This document shows, in pieces, positions 1 through 7,672 of a stretch of DNA of 8,997 nt. The position numbers and the translations under genes are program-made. How positions within the stretch are numbered: position 1 is the stretch's first letter; every line of letters starts with the position of its first letter. This DNA comes from Gammaproteobacteria bacterium UBA3532 (lineage in GTDB: Bacteria; Pseudomonadota; Gammaproteobacteria; Enterobacterales; UBA3532). The notes under the pieces are model-generated. The model did no database searches, was not told where the DNA came from, and saw nothing but the letters and a program-made list of their open reading frames with translations. Location: NCBI GenBank assembly GCA_002376965.1, contig DFOV01000435.1:1-8997 (forward strand), read 5' to 3'.

Positions 1-141
1 TGGCTGGGATTTGACCCCTTGGACTTAAACCAATGGGCACTAGAAAATAATTTCACCGAAAACCAAACCAGTTTTATCGCCCTGCGTAATGGTTTTCAAA
101 TTCAACTTAAGCAGTTTACCAAACAACGTTCATCGTCTTAA
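1..141 (+). CDS. C-terminal end of an ArsR-type regulator/SAM-dependent methyltransferase (partial)
   Basis: The reading frame is open from base 1 to a TAA stop at 139-141, leaving 46 residues that begin WLGFDPLDL and contain RNGFQIQLKQF near the end. This resembles, from memory, the last part of the ArsR-domain plus methyltransferase proteins encoded just upstream of metK in Pseudomonas and related gammaproteobacteria. Those proteins carry an N-terminal winged-helix DNA-binding domain and a C-terminal SAM-binding methyltransferase domain. Only the extreme C-terminus is present, so neither domain can be checked. The stop is 22 bp before metK, which fits co-transcription. A link to methyl-cycle control is plausible from context and from the predicted SAM-binding fold, but it is inference. 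Confidence 0.6.
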   Translation, partial: WLGFDPLDLNQWALENNFTENQTSFIALRNGFQIQLKQFTKQRSSS

Positions 142-163
142 CGATTGTAAGTGGAGCTAAGCA

Positions 164-1318
164 ATGTCTGAATATTCGATTTTTACCTCTGAATCCGTTT
201 CTGAAGGCCATCCGGACAAAATGGCGGATCAGATCTCTGATGCTGTACTTGATGCCATCTTAACCGATGACCCCAACTCCCGCGTCGCCGTTGAAACTAT
301 GGTCAAAACCGGTATGGCTATTGTGGCCGGTGAAGTACGCACATCAACCTATATCGACTTAGAAGATTTGATCCGTGATGTCATTACCGATATTGGCTAC
401 AACTCCAGTGACGTCGGATTCGACGGTGAATCTTGTGCGGTATTAAATGCTATTGGTAAGCAGTCATCAGACATTGCCATGGGCGTGGATGAAGCTGAAG
501 AAAAAGACTTAGGTGCAGGCGATCAAGGCCTAATGTTTGGCTACGCCACCAACGAAACCGATGTATTAATGCCTGCGCCCATTTATTACTCACATCGCTT
601 GGTCGAGAAGCAAGCGCAGCTGCGTAAAAATGGCACCCTGACTTGGTTGCGCCCAGATGCCAAAAGCCAGGTCACTCTGCGCTATGAAAATGGCAAACCG
701 GTTGCCGTTGATGCCGTCGTATTATCGACCCAGCACTCCCCTGATATCGAACAAGCAGTATTACGCGAAGCAGTAATGGATGAAATCATTAAACCTGTAC
801 TCCCTGAGGAGTGGCTGCATGCTGATACCAAATTCCACATCAACCCAACAGGCCAGTTTATTATCGGTGGACCGGTTGGCGACTGTGGTTTAACTGGGCG
901 AAAAATCATTGTAGATACATACGGCGGCATGGCTCGTCATGGTGGTGGGGCATTTTCGGGCAAAGACCCATCCAAGGTTGATCGCTCAGCAGCCTATGCT
1001 GGACGCTATGTGGCTAAAAACGTCGTAGCCGCAGGCCTTGCTGATCGTTGTGAAATCCAAGTTTCATACGCCATTGGCGTTGCCGAGCCAACATCGATAT
1101 CTATTAACACCTTCGGCACCGGCAAAATCTCGGATCACGAAATTGTAGCGCTGGTAAAAGAACACTTCGACCTGCGCCCGCGCGGCCTGATTGAAATGCT
1201 CGATCTGAAGCGCCCGATCTATCGAGCAACAGCAGCTTATGGCCACTTTGGTCGTGAAGAACCCAATTTCACTTGGGAAAAAACCGATAAAGCCGAAGCA
1301 CTTAAAGCCGCCCTGTAA
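164..1318 (+). CDS. metK: S-adenosylmethionine synthetase (methionine adenosyltransferase)
   Basis: This 384-residue cytoplasmic enzyme makes S-adenosylmethionine from methionine and ATP, releasing phosphate and pyrophosphate. The length equals that of the well-studied E. coli enzyme. Visible family signatures are SEGHPDK at residues 13-19 (the histidine contacts ATP), the GAGDQG hexapeptide at 117-122, [16 protein letters not shown] at about 155-170, and the glycine-rich phosphate loop GGGAFSGKD at 260-268. The C-terminus keeps AAYGHFGRE and WEKTD. The ATG at 164 is preceded by a GTGGAG ribosome-binding site at 151-156. The gene is first in a tight run with ahcY (31 bp gap) and metF, so SAM synthesis is coupled to recycling of the spent cofactor. 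No frameshift or missing key residue was seen. Confidence 0.98.
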   Translation: MSEYSIFTSESVSEGHPDKMADQISDAVLDAILTDDPNSRVAVETMVKTGMAIVAGEVRTSTYIDLEDLIRDVITDIGYNSSDVGFDGESCAVLNAIGKQSSDIAMGVDEAEEKDLGAGDQGLMFGYATNETDVLMPAPIYYSHRLVEKQAQLRKNGTLTWLRPDAKSQVTLRYENGKPVAVDAVVLSTQHSPDIEQAVLREAVMDEIIKPVLPEEWLHADTKFHINPTGQFIIGGPVGDCGLTGRKIIVDTYGGMARHGGGAFSGKDPSKVDRSAAYAGRYVAKNVVAAGLADRCEIQVSYAIGVAEPTSISINTFGTGKISDHEIVALVKEHFDLRPRGLIEMLDLKRPIYRATAAYGHFGREEPNFTWEKTDKAEALKAAL

Positions 1319-1339
1319 TCACTGGAACCTAATTCATTT

Positions 1340-1343
1340 GGAG
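1340..1343 (+). promoter_or_regulatory. Ribosome-binding site fixing the ahcY start
   Basis: GGAG in the context TTTGGAGAACG lies 6 bp before ATG 1350. It supports this start over the longer in-frame opening at 1239, which would overlap 80 bp of metK coding sequence. Confidence 0.85.
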
Positions 1344-1349
1344 AACGTT

Positions 1350-2756
1350 ATGACTATCACTGCCGCCAATAACTTTACCGATTTTAAAGTTGCCGCCAAA
1401 ACCCAACAAGCCTTCGATGCCGATGCCGCCTACGGCCGCCGCGAAATAGAAATCGCCGAGGGTGAAATGCCTGCACTTATGGCGCTTCGCCGTAAATACC
1501 AGGATGAAAAGCCATTAGCCGGTGCCAAAATCATGGGCTGCATTCATATGACCATTCAAACAGCAGTATTGATTGAAACATTGGTCGCATTGGGTGCTGA
1601 TGTGCGCTGGTCTTCTTGTAATATATTCTCGACTCAGGATCACGCGGCTGCGGCGATTGCAGCTGCAGGCATTCCAGTGTTTGCCTGGAAAGGAGAAACC
1701 GAAGACGAGTTTAACTGGTGTATTGAGCAAACCATTTTATTGAATAACGAGCCTTGGGATGCCAACATGATTCTTGACGACGGTGGCGACCTGACTGAAA
1801 TGGTGCATGATAAATACCCTGCCATGCTGGATAAGATCCACGGCATTTCAGAAGAAACTACGACCGGTGTCCACCGCCTGCAAGACATGATCAATAAAGG
1901 CGAGCTAAAGGTTCCAGCGATCAATGTTAACGACTCTGTCACCAAGTCGAAAAATGACAATAAATACGGCTGCCGTCACAGCTTAAATGACGCGATCAAG
2001 CGCGGCACCGACCATTTGCTTTCGGGTAAAAAAGCGCTAGTTATTGGTTATGGTGATGTAGGTAAAGGCTCCGCCGCCTCGCTGCGTCAAGAAGGAATGA
2101 TCGTTAAAATTACCGAAATCGATCCGATCTGTGCCATGCAAGCCTGCATGGATGGCTTTGAGGTCGTTTCGCCATACAACAACGGCATCAATACCGGTAA
2201 AGTCGAAGATATTAACACGGCACTGATGAGCAACACCGACCTGATTGTCACCACCACCGGCAATGTCAATGTATGTGATGCAGCCATGCTGCAAACCGTT
2301 AAGAGCGGCGCAGTCGTATGTAATATCGGGCACTTTGATAACGAAATCGACACCGCTTTCATGCGCAAAAACTGGGAATGGATTGAGGTTAAACCACAGG
2401 TGCATAAAGTGTATCGTGATCAAGCCGCTAACGACCATATTATCCTGCTATCCGAAGGCCGTTTGGTCAACCTGGGTAATGCCACCGGCCACCCATCGCG
2501 CATAATGGATGGTTCCTTTGCTAACCAGGTGTTGGCACAAATGTACTTATATGAAGCCAAGTTCGCCGATCTTCCAGCCAATGAGAAAGCCGACAATCTG
2601 TATTTGCGCGTATTGCCGAAGAAGCTGGACGAAGAAGTGGCCAAAGACATGGTCGAAGGTTTTGGTGGTGTATTAACCCGCTTAACCCCAGAGCAAGCCG
2701 ACTATATTCATGTCGAAGTCGATGGCCCCTACAAGCCGGAAGCTTACAAATATTAA
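1350..2756 (+). CDS. ahcY: Adenosylhomocysteinase (S-adenosylhomocysteine hydrolase)
   Basis: This 468-residue cytoplasmic NAD-dependent enzyme reversibly splits S-adenosylhomocysteine, the inhibitory product of SAM-dependent methylations, into homocysteine and adenosine. The substrate-binding part shows [13 protein letters not shown] from His66, DDGGD at 143-147, EETTTG at 168-173 and [11 protein letters not shown] from 194, where Lys199 and Asp203 correspond to known catalytic residues. The NAD-binding Rossmann loop GYGDVGKG is at 233-240. The protein ends in the family's usual Lys-Tyr-rich tail (YKPEAYKY). The frame is open upstream to 1239 inside metK, but ATG 1350 is chosen because GGAG at 1340-1343 precedes it at 6 bp spacing and the resulting N-terminus and length match bacterial homologues. 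It lies between metK and metF. Confidence 0.98.
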   Translation: MTITAANNFTDFKVAAKTQQAFDADAAYGRREIEIAEGEMPALMALRRKYQDEKPLAGAKIMGCIHMTIQTAVLIETLVALGADVRWSSCNIFSTQDHAAAAIAAAGIPVFAWKGETEDEFNWCIEQTILLNNEPWDANMILDDGGDLTEMVHDKYPAMLDKIHGISEETTTGVHRLQDMINKGELKVPAINVNDSVTKSKNDNKYGCRHSLNDAIKRGTDHLLSGKKALVIGYGDVGKGSAASLRQEGMIVKITEIDPICAMQACMDGFEVVSPYNNGINTGKVEDINTALMSNTDLIVTTTGNVNVCDAAMLQTVKSGAVVCNIGHFDNEIDTAFMRKNWEWIEVKPQVHKVYRDQAANDHIILLSEGRLVNLGNATGHPSRIMDGSFANQVLAQMYLYEAKFADLPANEKADNLYLRVLPKKLDEEVAKDMVEGFGGVLTRLTPEQADYIHVEVDGPYKPEAYKY

Positions 2757-2768
2757 TTAGGTATTAAT

Positions 2769-3611
2769 ATGTCTGTTAAACAAGATTTTCGACTCAGCTT
2801 TGAGTTTTTTCCACCCAAAACAGAGGTGGGACGAGAAAAACTGGCGACCGTGCGTCGCCAGCTGAATGAGTTCAATCCAGACTTTTTCTCCGTCACCTAC
2901 GGTGCTGGCGGTTCAACCCGTGACAACACCAAGGGCATTGTCGCCAAAATGAAAGAAGAAGGATTGTCTGTCGCGCCTCATTTATCATTTGGTGGTGACG
3001 ACGAAGCATCAATGTTGCAACTGCTGAATGAATACAAAGCGTTGGGCATTGATCGCATCGTTGCCTTACGCGGCGATATGCCTTCTGGCATTGGCGGAGC
3101 GCAACATATGGTCTATGCCAATGAGCTGGTTGCCTTTATTCGTAAACATTTTGGCGATCACTTTCATCTTGAAGTAGCGGCTTATCCAGAAATTCATCCC
3201 GAAGCGACGTCTTATGACGAAGATATTCGCTACCTCAAAGGCAAATTTGATGCCGGAGCGAATAGTGGTATTACCCAATATTTCTTTAATGCGGACGCTT
3301 ATTTCCGCTTTATTGAACGTTGCGATGCCCAAGGGATCACCCAGCCGATTTATCCTGGAATTATGCCGATCACCAACTATAAAAACCTGGCTCGATTCAG
3401 TGACGCTTGTGGCGCAGAAATTCCGCGCTGGTTGCGTAAACGGCTGGAGAGCTTTGGTGATGATCAGGCAAGCCTGGCGGCTTTTGGTATCGATGTTGTC
3501 ACTGAGATGTGTGAGAAATTAATTGCACAGGGCGCTCCAGGCTTGCACTTCTACACCATGAATCAGTACGAGCCCAATGCAACCATCGTTAAGCGATTGA
3601 ATTTAGGCTAA
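2769..3611 (+). CDS. metF: 5,10-methylenetetrahydrofolate reductase
   Basis: This 280-residue FAD-containing TIM-barrel enzyme reduces 5,10-methylene-tetrahydrofolate to 5-methyl-tetrahydrofolate, the methyl donor that methionine synthase uses to remethylate homocysteine. The length suits the short bacterial catalytic form without the eukaryotic regulatory domain. Visible signatures are SFEFFPPK at 10-17 (Glu12 is the likely catalytic acid), SVTYGAGGSTRD at 41-52, IVALRGDMP at 97-105 (Asp103 matches the flavin-site aspartate), AAYPEIHPEA at 137-146 and ITQYFFNAD at 168-176. The end GLHFYTMN is typical. It starts 12 bp after the ahcY stop behind a weak site (TTAGG at 2757-2761), so translation may depend partly on ribosomes arriving from ahcY. 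It completes the methyl-cycle cluster. Confidence 0.97.
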   Translation: MSVKQDFRLSFEFFPPKTEVGREKLATVRRQLNEFNPDFFSVTYGAGGSTRDNTKGIVAKMKEEGLSVAPHLSFGGDDEASMLQLLNEYKALGIDRIVALRGDMPSGIGGAQHMVYANELVAFIRKHFGDHFHLEVAAYPEIHPEATSYDEDIRYLKGKFDAGANSGITQYFFNADAYFRFIERCDAQGITQPIYPGIMPITNYKNLARFSDACGAEIPRWLRKRLESFGDDQASLAAFGIDVVTEMCEKLIAQGAPGLHFYTMNQYEPNATIVKRLNLG

Positions 3612-3619
3612 GTCTGGAC

Positions 3620-3647
3620 AAAAAAAAGCCGCCTCGGGTAGGCGGCT
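3620..3647 (-). terminator. Intrinsic terminator, - strand orientation, between metF and the small lipoprotein gene
   Basis: AGCCGCCT at 3627-3634 and AGGCGGCT at 3640-3647 form a perfect 8-bp GC-rich stem with a CGGGT loop. The eight A residues at 3620-3627 become a U-tract only in - strand RNA, so the element best serves the convergent lipoprotein gene ending at 3756. The + strand lacks a U-tract after the stem, so for metF the hairpin could at most stop transcription inefficiently or protect the 3' end. Confidence 0.85.
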
Positions 3648-3707
3648 GAATCCCAGTTTACGGGACCAAGTTGCGGGGACTGTAAAAACAAACGTCAGGT
3701 ATACGAG

Positions 3708-3771
3708 CTAGCTTTCAAACAATCTATATATCAAACAAGCTATATATCGAACAAGCTATATATCAAACAAG
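3708..3771. repeat. 16-bp tandem repeat covering the 3' end of the small lipoprotein gene
   Basis: Three consecutive 16-bp units, CTATATATCRAACAAG, lie at 3724-3739, 3740-3755 and 3756-3771; they differ at one position only (G in the middle copy). A degenerate fourth copy at 3708-3723 matches 12 of 16. On the - strand each of the three good units reads TTG TTY GAT ATA TAG, the last four codons and stop of the lipoprotein gene. The copy at 3756-3771 is the one in use; the others lie beyond the stop. Copy number can therefore change without altering the protein. Confidence 0.9.
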
Positions 3772-4196
3772 GCCTGTAACTTTTCGGCATCAACATACAT
3801 CGCCTTCTCTCCACCTTCACAGGCTGCATTGGAAGAAATAAACCGCTGCAACGCACCACTGGATTTTTGCACGCTTAAGAAGTAGCGACTGCCACGCTGA
3901 TCACAACTGACATCGCCATGGTATGGCGTCATCTGTTGCAAAACATTCATCTCTGTTTGGCTTAATTCATGTTGCATCACACTTTTGACCAGTTTGGCAT
4001 TTCCGGCTTCGGGACTGATCAATTGGCGCTTCACTAACGTAAAGCTGACATCGTTGTTATTCCAAACGCGAGTGACTGGACGATCGTAATTCGCATCAAC
4101 TTTGACCCACTCATCACGATTGCAGCCAACAAGGGCAATAACAGCAACAACCAATACACACAGACCAACGATCCTTTTCTTGACCCTTTTCATCAT
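3756..4196 (-). CDS. Small predicted lipoprotein of unknown function
   Basis: This 146-residue protein is not recognised. It begins with a basic stretch (MMKRVKKR), a hydrophobic segment at about residues 9-24 and a lipobox LVGC ending at Cys25, so it should be lipid-anchored at the cell envelope after signal peptidase II cleavage. The mature part is about 120 residues and contains two further cysteines, Cys98 and Cys126, that could form a disulfide in the periplasm. GGAGGAG at 4201-4207 gives a good ribosome-binding site; either of two adjacent ATGs (4196 or 4193) could be used without changing the signal peptide. It has its own promoter, overlapped by a palindrome, and its own terminator. 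Its stop codon lies in a 16-bp tandem repeat. It is transcribed toward metF but has no evident functional tie to it. Confidence 0.85.
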   Translation of the reverse strand: MMKRVKKRIVGLCVLVVAVIALVGCNRDEWVKVDANYDRPVTRVWNNNDVSFTLVKRQLISPEAGNAKLVKSVMQHELSQTEMNVLQQMTPYHGDVSCDQRGSRYFLSVQKSSGALQRFISSNAACEGGEKAMYVDAEKLQALFDI

Positions 4197-4200
4197 CCTT

Positions 4201-4207
4201 CTCCTCC
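4201..4207 (-). promoter_or_regulatory. Strong ribosome-binding site of the small lipoprotein gene
   Basis: The - strand reads GGAGGAG followed by AAGG and two consecutive ATG codons. The GGAGG core is 6 nt from the first ATG (4196) and 9 nt from the second (4193), so the sequence slightly favours the first but does not exclude the second. Confidence 0.75.
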
Positions 4208-4216
4208 ATACCAGGC

Positions 4217-4256
4217 AAAAGCATATAGTGGGATATATTTCCCATTATATGCTTTT
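4217..4256. repeat. 17-bp-arm palindrome over the lipoprotein promoter, probable operator
   Basis: AAAAGCATATAGTGGGA at 4217-4233 and TCCCATTATATGCTTTT at 4240-4256 are inverted copies with one mismatch (16 of 17) around a 6-bp spacer TATATT. The right arm contains the -10 box of the lipoprotein gene and the spacer coincides with the expected transcription start, which is where a dimeric repressor would block RNA polymerase. A terminator role is unlikely because no U-tract follows on either strand. The binding protein is not identifiable. Confidence 0.8.
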
Positions 4257-4271
4257 AAAGAATGAGATCAA
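4244..4271 (-). promoter_or_regulatory. Predicted sigma70 promoter of the small lipoprotein gene
   Basis: On the - strand, TTGATC (plus positions 4266-4271; 4 of 6 to the -35 consensus) is followed after 16 bp by a perfect TATAAT (plus 4244-4249). Transcription would start near 4237, giving a leader of about 40 nt before the ATG at 4196. Confidence 0.65.
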
Positions 4272-4289
4272 GATTAGTTTTGTTTATTC

Positions 4290-4318
4290 AAAAAAAGAGC
4301 GCCGATATATGGCGCTCT
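4290..4318 (-). terminator. Intrinsic terminator, - strand, for the 408-residue lipoprotein unit
   Basis: AGAGCGCC at 4296-4303 and GGCGCTCT at 4311-4318 form a perfect 8-bp stem with a 7-nt loop. The seven A residues at 4290-4296 give a U-tract in - strand RNA. It lies about 180 nt past the stop at 4501 and just upstream of the promoter of the small lipoprotein gene, separating the two units. There is no matching U-tract on the + strand. Confidence 0.85.
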
Positions 4319-4352
4319 CATTCTTCATCGTAGCTGTTGCCAATAGACTATT

Positions 4353-4469
4353 TTATATCTCAATTTCCTGAATTGAACCCGATTGACCATCGACCGTCTC
4401 ACCTCTTAAAGAAAGAACTAAATCTCCGCCCCGTGATATAAGCTCCGTACGAAGTGAAAGCTCAGAGCG
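4353..4469 (-). pseudogene. Possible relic of a lipoprotein C-terminus
   Basis: After a TGA at 4470-4472, 38 codons run open on the - strand to a TAA at 4353-4355. The peptide contains ELISRGGDLVLSLRGETVDG and ends SGSIQEIEI, an alternating polar/hydrophobic pattern typical of beta strands. It resembles the end of the intact upstream protein (MILRTSRDGVMSSEVEILL): by eye 7 of 20 positions agree when aligned with one gap, and both end in an acidic EI-type tail. It has no start codon after the stop and is out of frame with the gene at 4501-5727. It could be the remnant of a duplicated paralogue, but a chance open stretch of this length is also possible. Confidence 0.35.
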
Positions 4470-4500
4470 TCAATCAGGCATACCTTACTGCTCCTCTCGA

Positions 4501-5727
4501 TTAAAGCAAAATTTCAACTTCACTAGACATCACCCCATCACGACTCGTCCGCAAAATCATATTAGGCAAGTCAACCCCTTGACCTGGCGAACCAACAATA
4601 ATGAGTTCACCATTAGCGGCTTCCTGTACAGGCGAAAATTGATAGTCTGTTCTATACGCTTCAAAATAATCCTCAGACCAGAGAATGGGGGGTTCGATAA
4701 GAGTATCGCTGACGACCTGTAAGCCCCTATCCCATGTGATAACTGTCATACGTGGCTGTGTCTCAGGCACGACATTAATCAGCCAATAACCATCTCGCAG
4801 TGGATGAAAGCTACTATTGCGAGCCCCATCCTGCATCCAGCTACTTCCTAGCCATCCAGTATCTGGATCTATCAGCCCCACCTCTGCCCCAGCTTCAGCG
4901 CCAGCGTAATACTGTATACGTCCATCCGTAAGAATCCTTGCAGAAAAGCCCAACCCACGAATATAGTCTGTTAGCACCCGCTCAATCTGACCATTGTGTT
5001 GGTATTTTAGGATGCGGTGTTGCGAGTCTTCGTAAAAAGTACACTCTTGCTGGTTCGGCTCCCAGCTGCCAACCGATTGTGTCACGAGGAGCAAAGTATC
5101 GACCTCTGCAATCACGGCAAATGTCTCGCATTGAGCGCGCTGTAAAGCACTGGGTAATGCCAAGGGAATTGCTTCGACTATGTCGCCTGTCATGTTAATT
5201 CGGTTCAGAAAAAATTCAGAGTATCCTTCATCAACATCAATGGATGAAATCGAATAATTCAGCTGAGCAGCTACCTGGTTTTCAACATCTGGTCCCTGAG
5301 CGCCGCCAGCCAAAGAGTAGCTGTACCAAGTGTACTGCTCGGTAAGCTCAGATCTTAGCTGCCATATCAAGTCTCCTTCATCAGAGAGCCGAATATCTCC
5401 CGCCTTAAACTGTGGCTCCCACTCCTCAAACCATAAGACATCGCCATTAAAACTTAGTCTCGTCAGCCAGGGAGTGACGTATCCAGCTTCACCTTGTTCT
5501 TTTCCATAAGTATTGCCCGATAAAACATATCCCCCGTCTACCTCTACCACGGATACGATTTGACGCTCAAACAAGCTACTGGCTGAACGCACCAATAAGG
5601 TTGGTGTGCCATCTTCCGCCATTTGCTCCTCATTGCCGTCGCTTCCGCCACCACAAGCCGTTAAACAAATGGCCACCAGACAACAAATACCCCCTATTAA
5701 AACTAAATCCTTTCGATTATTTATCAT
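4501..5727 (-). CDS. Predicted lipoprotein with beta-propeller-like repeats
   Basis: This 408-residue protein is not assignable to a named gene. The N-terminus has a hydrophobic signal segment at about residues 8-24 and a lipobox LTAC ending at Cys25, followed by a flexible GGGSDGNEE linker, so it should be anchored to the envelope. Several segments look like propeller blades: DGGYVLSG...WLTRLSFNGDVLW at about 64-99, HRILKYQHNGQIERVL at about 237-252, DGYWLINV from 312, and ANGELIIVG...NMILRTSRDG at about 371-398. This pattern is common in secreted bacterial propellers built on kinase-regulator or PQQ-like repeats. Cys200 and Cys229 could pair. The start has only a weak ribosome-binding site (GGAACGG, about 8-12 nt away). 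The unit ends at the terminator at 4290-4318. No enzyme motif was seen; function unknown. Confidence 0.85.
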   Translation of the reverse strand: MINNRKDLVLIGGICCLVAICLTACGGGSDGNEEQMAEDGTPTLLVRSASSLFERQIVSVVEVDGGYVLSGNTYGKEQGEAGYVTPWLTRLSFNGDVLWFEEWEPQFKAGDIRLSDEGDLIWQLRSELTEQYTWYSYSLAGGAQGPDVENQVAAQLNYSISSIDVDEGYSEFFLNRINMTGDIVEAIPLALPSALQRAQCETFAVIAEVDTLLLVTQSVGSWEPNQQECTFYEDSQHRILKYQHNGQIERVLTDYIRGLGFSARILTDGRIQYYAGAEAGAEVGLIDPDTGWLGSSWMQDGARNSSFHPLRDGYWLINVVPETQPRMTVITWDRGLQVVSDTLIEPPILWSEDYFEAYRTDYQFSPVQEAANGELIIVGSPGQGVDLPNMILRTSRDGVMSSEVEILL

Positions 5728-5805
5728 AGCGAAGACCGTTCCAAAAGTGTTAAAACTGCCATCTTAGACTAAATCACCGGCGCTCAACTCAACCCAAAAG
5801 GTTGA

Positions 5806-5834
5806 AATACAGAGATTTACCACAAGCGAATCAA
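5806..5834 (-). promoter_or_regulatory. Candidate promoter of the 408-residue lipoprotein gene
   Basis: On the - strand TTGATT (plus 5829-5834) is followed after 17 bp by TGTATT (plus 5806-5811), each 4 of 6 to sigma70 consensus. A 6-bp inverted repeat TCAACC/GGTTGA (5789-5794 and 5800-5805) follows directly, near the expected start point. The rest of the 205-bp gap 5728-5932 shows no gene. Confidence 0.25.
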
Positions 5835-5932
5835 TAGCGCATTCCGCAGTCCTTTGCGCTTATTTACACGCCCCCTGAAGCAAAAGCTATATGAGCTTTC
5901 AATCATTCAGTCACTCGACGGAATCGCTAAAA

Positions 5933-7636
5933 TCAGGAAGAGCAGCTGTAGTGGGATACTCCGCCAGCATTAACGTATTGATTAGGTTTTAGACGATAGT
6001 ATTTATCTTCTACTTGCTTGGATTGTTCGTCATAAGGCGACGTAAGCACTTGTTGTAATTCCTTCACCAGTGAGTAATCCCCCTGCATCGCAAGTTGATA
6101 AGCGGGAACCACTAGCCACTCACGCCAAGTGTATTTAGGATTGGTCTGCTTCATTTTTGTGGATACTTCAACCACGTCGCCGCCAGTGCAAACCCTGCTG
6201 CGCCAATTGTCCAACCAGGACTTCCACTGCTCATCCAGCTCTTGTGATGTGTCGAGGTAAAAGCTCTTCTTCAGCGCTGAGATATCGTCGGGGATATAAG
6301 ATAACTCCCGGAAGAAGATGGTGTAATCAACCTTCGAACGGAGCATTAGCTCCAATAACGTTGCAAACAGCTTAGGCTCATATTCTTCCAAGCCCAGTTT
6401 TGCCGCCCACATAAGCTGAATTTGATGCTGCATAGCTTCCGCGAAGCCGCTACGTACGTGGTCAAACTGCTCTAGCGCTTCGCCACTACCCATTAATAGT
6501 GGCCGTAACGCCGTCCAAAACATATGAAAGTTTGCTTCCGCCGCCGCTGGCTGATTGAAAAACGAAAAGTGCCTGCCTCCGCCAGTCCACGGCTGGAATT
6601 CGGTATCGAAGATCTCACAAAAACCAAAGGGACCATAATCGAGAGTAAAGCCGCCAACAGCACAGTTGTCGCTGTTGAAATTACCCTGACAATATCCAAC
6701 GCGAAGCCAGTTAGCCACTAATGAGGTGAGCCGCTGACGAAATAGCTTGGCCAACTCAACCAACTGTTCTGGGAAGTCGAGCTTTTGATCAATATCATTT
6801 TGATACTCCCTATCTATCAAATGCTCGGCTAGCATGCGCAACTCGTCGAGAGCCAGATGGTGCGCTTTATTACGAGCGCGACGGCCAAATAGCTCTAGTT
6901 GGCCAACACGCAAAAAAGACGGGGCCACACGGGTAGAAATAGCCACAGGATTATCCATCAGAATATCGGGATCAGCAAAGCTAGAGCCTTCGGAATACCA
7001 AGGCCGGGTAACGGTTTCAGACTTGGAAACATAGAGCGTTAAGGAGCGCGATGTTGGTACTCGTAGGGCATGCATAAATTCTTGAGCCAAAAACTCCCGC
7101 ACACTTGAACGCAATACAGCGCGTCCATCAGCACCGCGACAATATGGCGTTGGGCCACCCCCTTTTAATTGCATCTCCCAGCGTTGTCCGTTGAGTACGC
7201 CTTCAAATACCGATATTGCTCGACCATCGCCATACCCATTACCCGTGCCAAATGGGCATTGCTGAGTATATTCAGTGCCATAAATCGATAGCGCGTAGCC
7301 TGTCGCCCAACCAACTCGACGCATGGGTGCGATTGTCGCAGAGAGATCGCCGCTAAATATTCGGCCAAACTCCTCATTTAATGCCAGCTCTTCACTCAAA
7401 CCCAGTTCATTAAAAAACGTGGAGCTATGGGCGATATATTCGGGTTGCGGCAGCGGTGTCGGTGTTACTGGCACGAAATGACCCGAGAACACTTGGCGAG
7501 GATGGTGGTCACGACCGTCACTGCTAGCATCAGGATCGGGATTCAAGTTATCCATCAAGGAATAATCAGCTAATGCTACAAACTCATCGAATGTCGTTAC
7601 TAAAGCGGAGGTCAACGATGTGGGGCGGTGGGACAT
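5933..7636 (-). CDS. selO: SelO-family protein adenylyltransferase (pseudokinase fold), divergent subtype
   Basis: SelO (YdiU, UPF0061) proteins have a kinase-like fold that binds ATP in flipped orientation and transfers AMP to Ser, Thr or Tyr of target proteins; family members are linked to redox stress. This 567-residue protein, clearly longer than the roughly 480 residues of E. coli SelO, shows GDGRAI at 136-141, [20 protein letters not shown] at 157-176 with Lys158, SSVREF with Glu181, NFNSDN at 319-324 and LDYGPFGF at 332-339 with Asp333. Asn324 and Asp333 keep the 9-residue spacing of the metal-binding pair. The usual HGVMNTDN is QGNFNSDN here, and the YSGHQFG segment is replaced by a longer cysteine-containing stretch (about 119-130). 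The protein ends Cys-Ser-Ser, as in E. coli SelO. ATG 7636 has a weak AGG site 9 nt upstream. It is monocistronic, with no recognised partner nearby. Confidence 0.93.
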   Translation of the reverse strand: MSHRPTSLTSALVTTFDEFVALADYSLMDNLNPDPDASSDGRDHHPRQVFSGHFVPVTPTPLPQPEYIAHSSTFFNELGLSEELALNEEFGRIFSGDLSATIAPMRRVGWATGYALSIYGTEYTQQCPFGTGNGYGDGRAISVFEGVLNGQRWEMQLKGGGPTPYCRGADGRAVLRSSVREFLAQEFMHALRVPTSRSLTLYVSKSETVTRPWYSEGSSFADPDILMDNPVAISTRVAPSFLRVGQLELFGRRARNKAHHLALDELRMLAEHLIDREYQNDIDQKLDFPEQLVELAKLFRQRLTSLVANWLRVGYCQGNFNSDNCAVGGFTLDYGPFGFCEIFDTEFQPWTGGGRHFSFFNQPAAAEANFHMFWTALRPLLMGSGEALEQFDHVRSGFAEAMQHQIQLMWAAKLGLEEYEPKLFATLLELMLRSKVDYTIFFRELSYIPDDISALKKSFYLDTSQELDEQWKSWLDNWRSRVCTGGDVVEVSTKMKQTNPKYTWREWLVVPAYQLAMQGDYSLVKELQQVLTSPYDEQSKQVEDKYYRLKPNQYVNAGGVSHYSCSS

Positions 7637-7672
7637 GAGTATTAACCTATATTGAGTTTTGAGAACTTTGCT

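Noticed and set aside
1239..1349. N-terminal extension of ahcY by 37 codons into metK
   Set aside because: The extension overlaps 80 bp of metK, has no ribosome-binding site, and makes the protein longer than homologues; GGAG before ATG 1350 marks the real start.
1319..1349. SAH or SAM riboswitch before ahcY or metK
   Set aside because: The gaps are only 31 and 22 bp, too short for any known SAM or SAH riboswitch.
4102..4371. + strand open frame of 89 codons opposite the small lipoprotein promoter
   Set aside because: It runs antisense through the lipoprotein signal peptide, the palindrome and a terminator, with no ribosome-binding site or recognisable protein pattern.
5883..5899. AAAGCT/AGCTTT hairpin after the selO stop as terminator
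   Set aside because: The stem is only 6 bp, low in GC, and is followed by a very short T-run (TTTT including the stem) rather than a U-tract.
5930..5935. TGA of selO as a selenocysteine codon
   Set aside because: The family's redox position is already Cys (TGC) two codons earlier, and the codons after TGA give one residue before TAG, so TGA is simply the stop.
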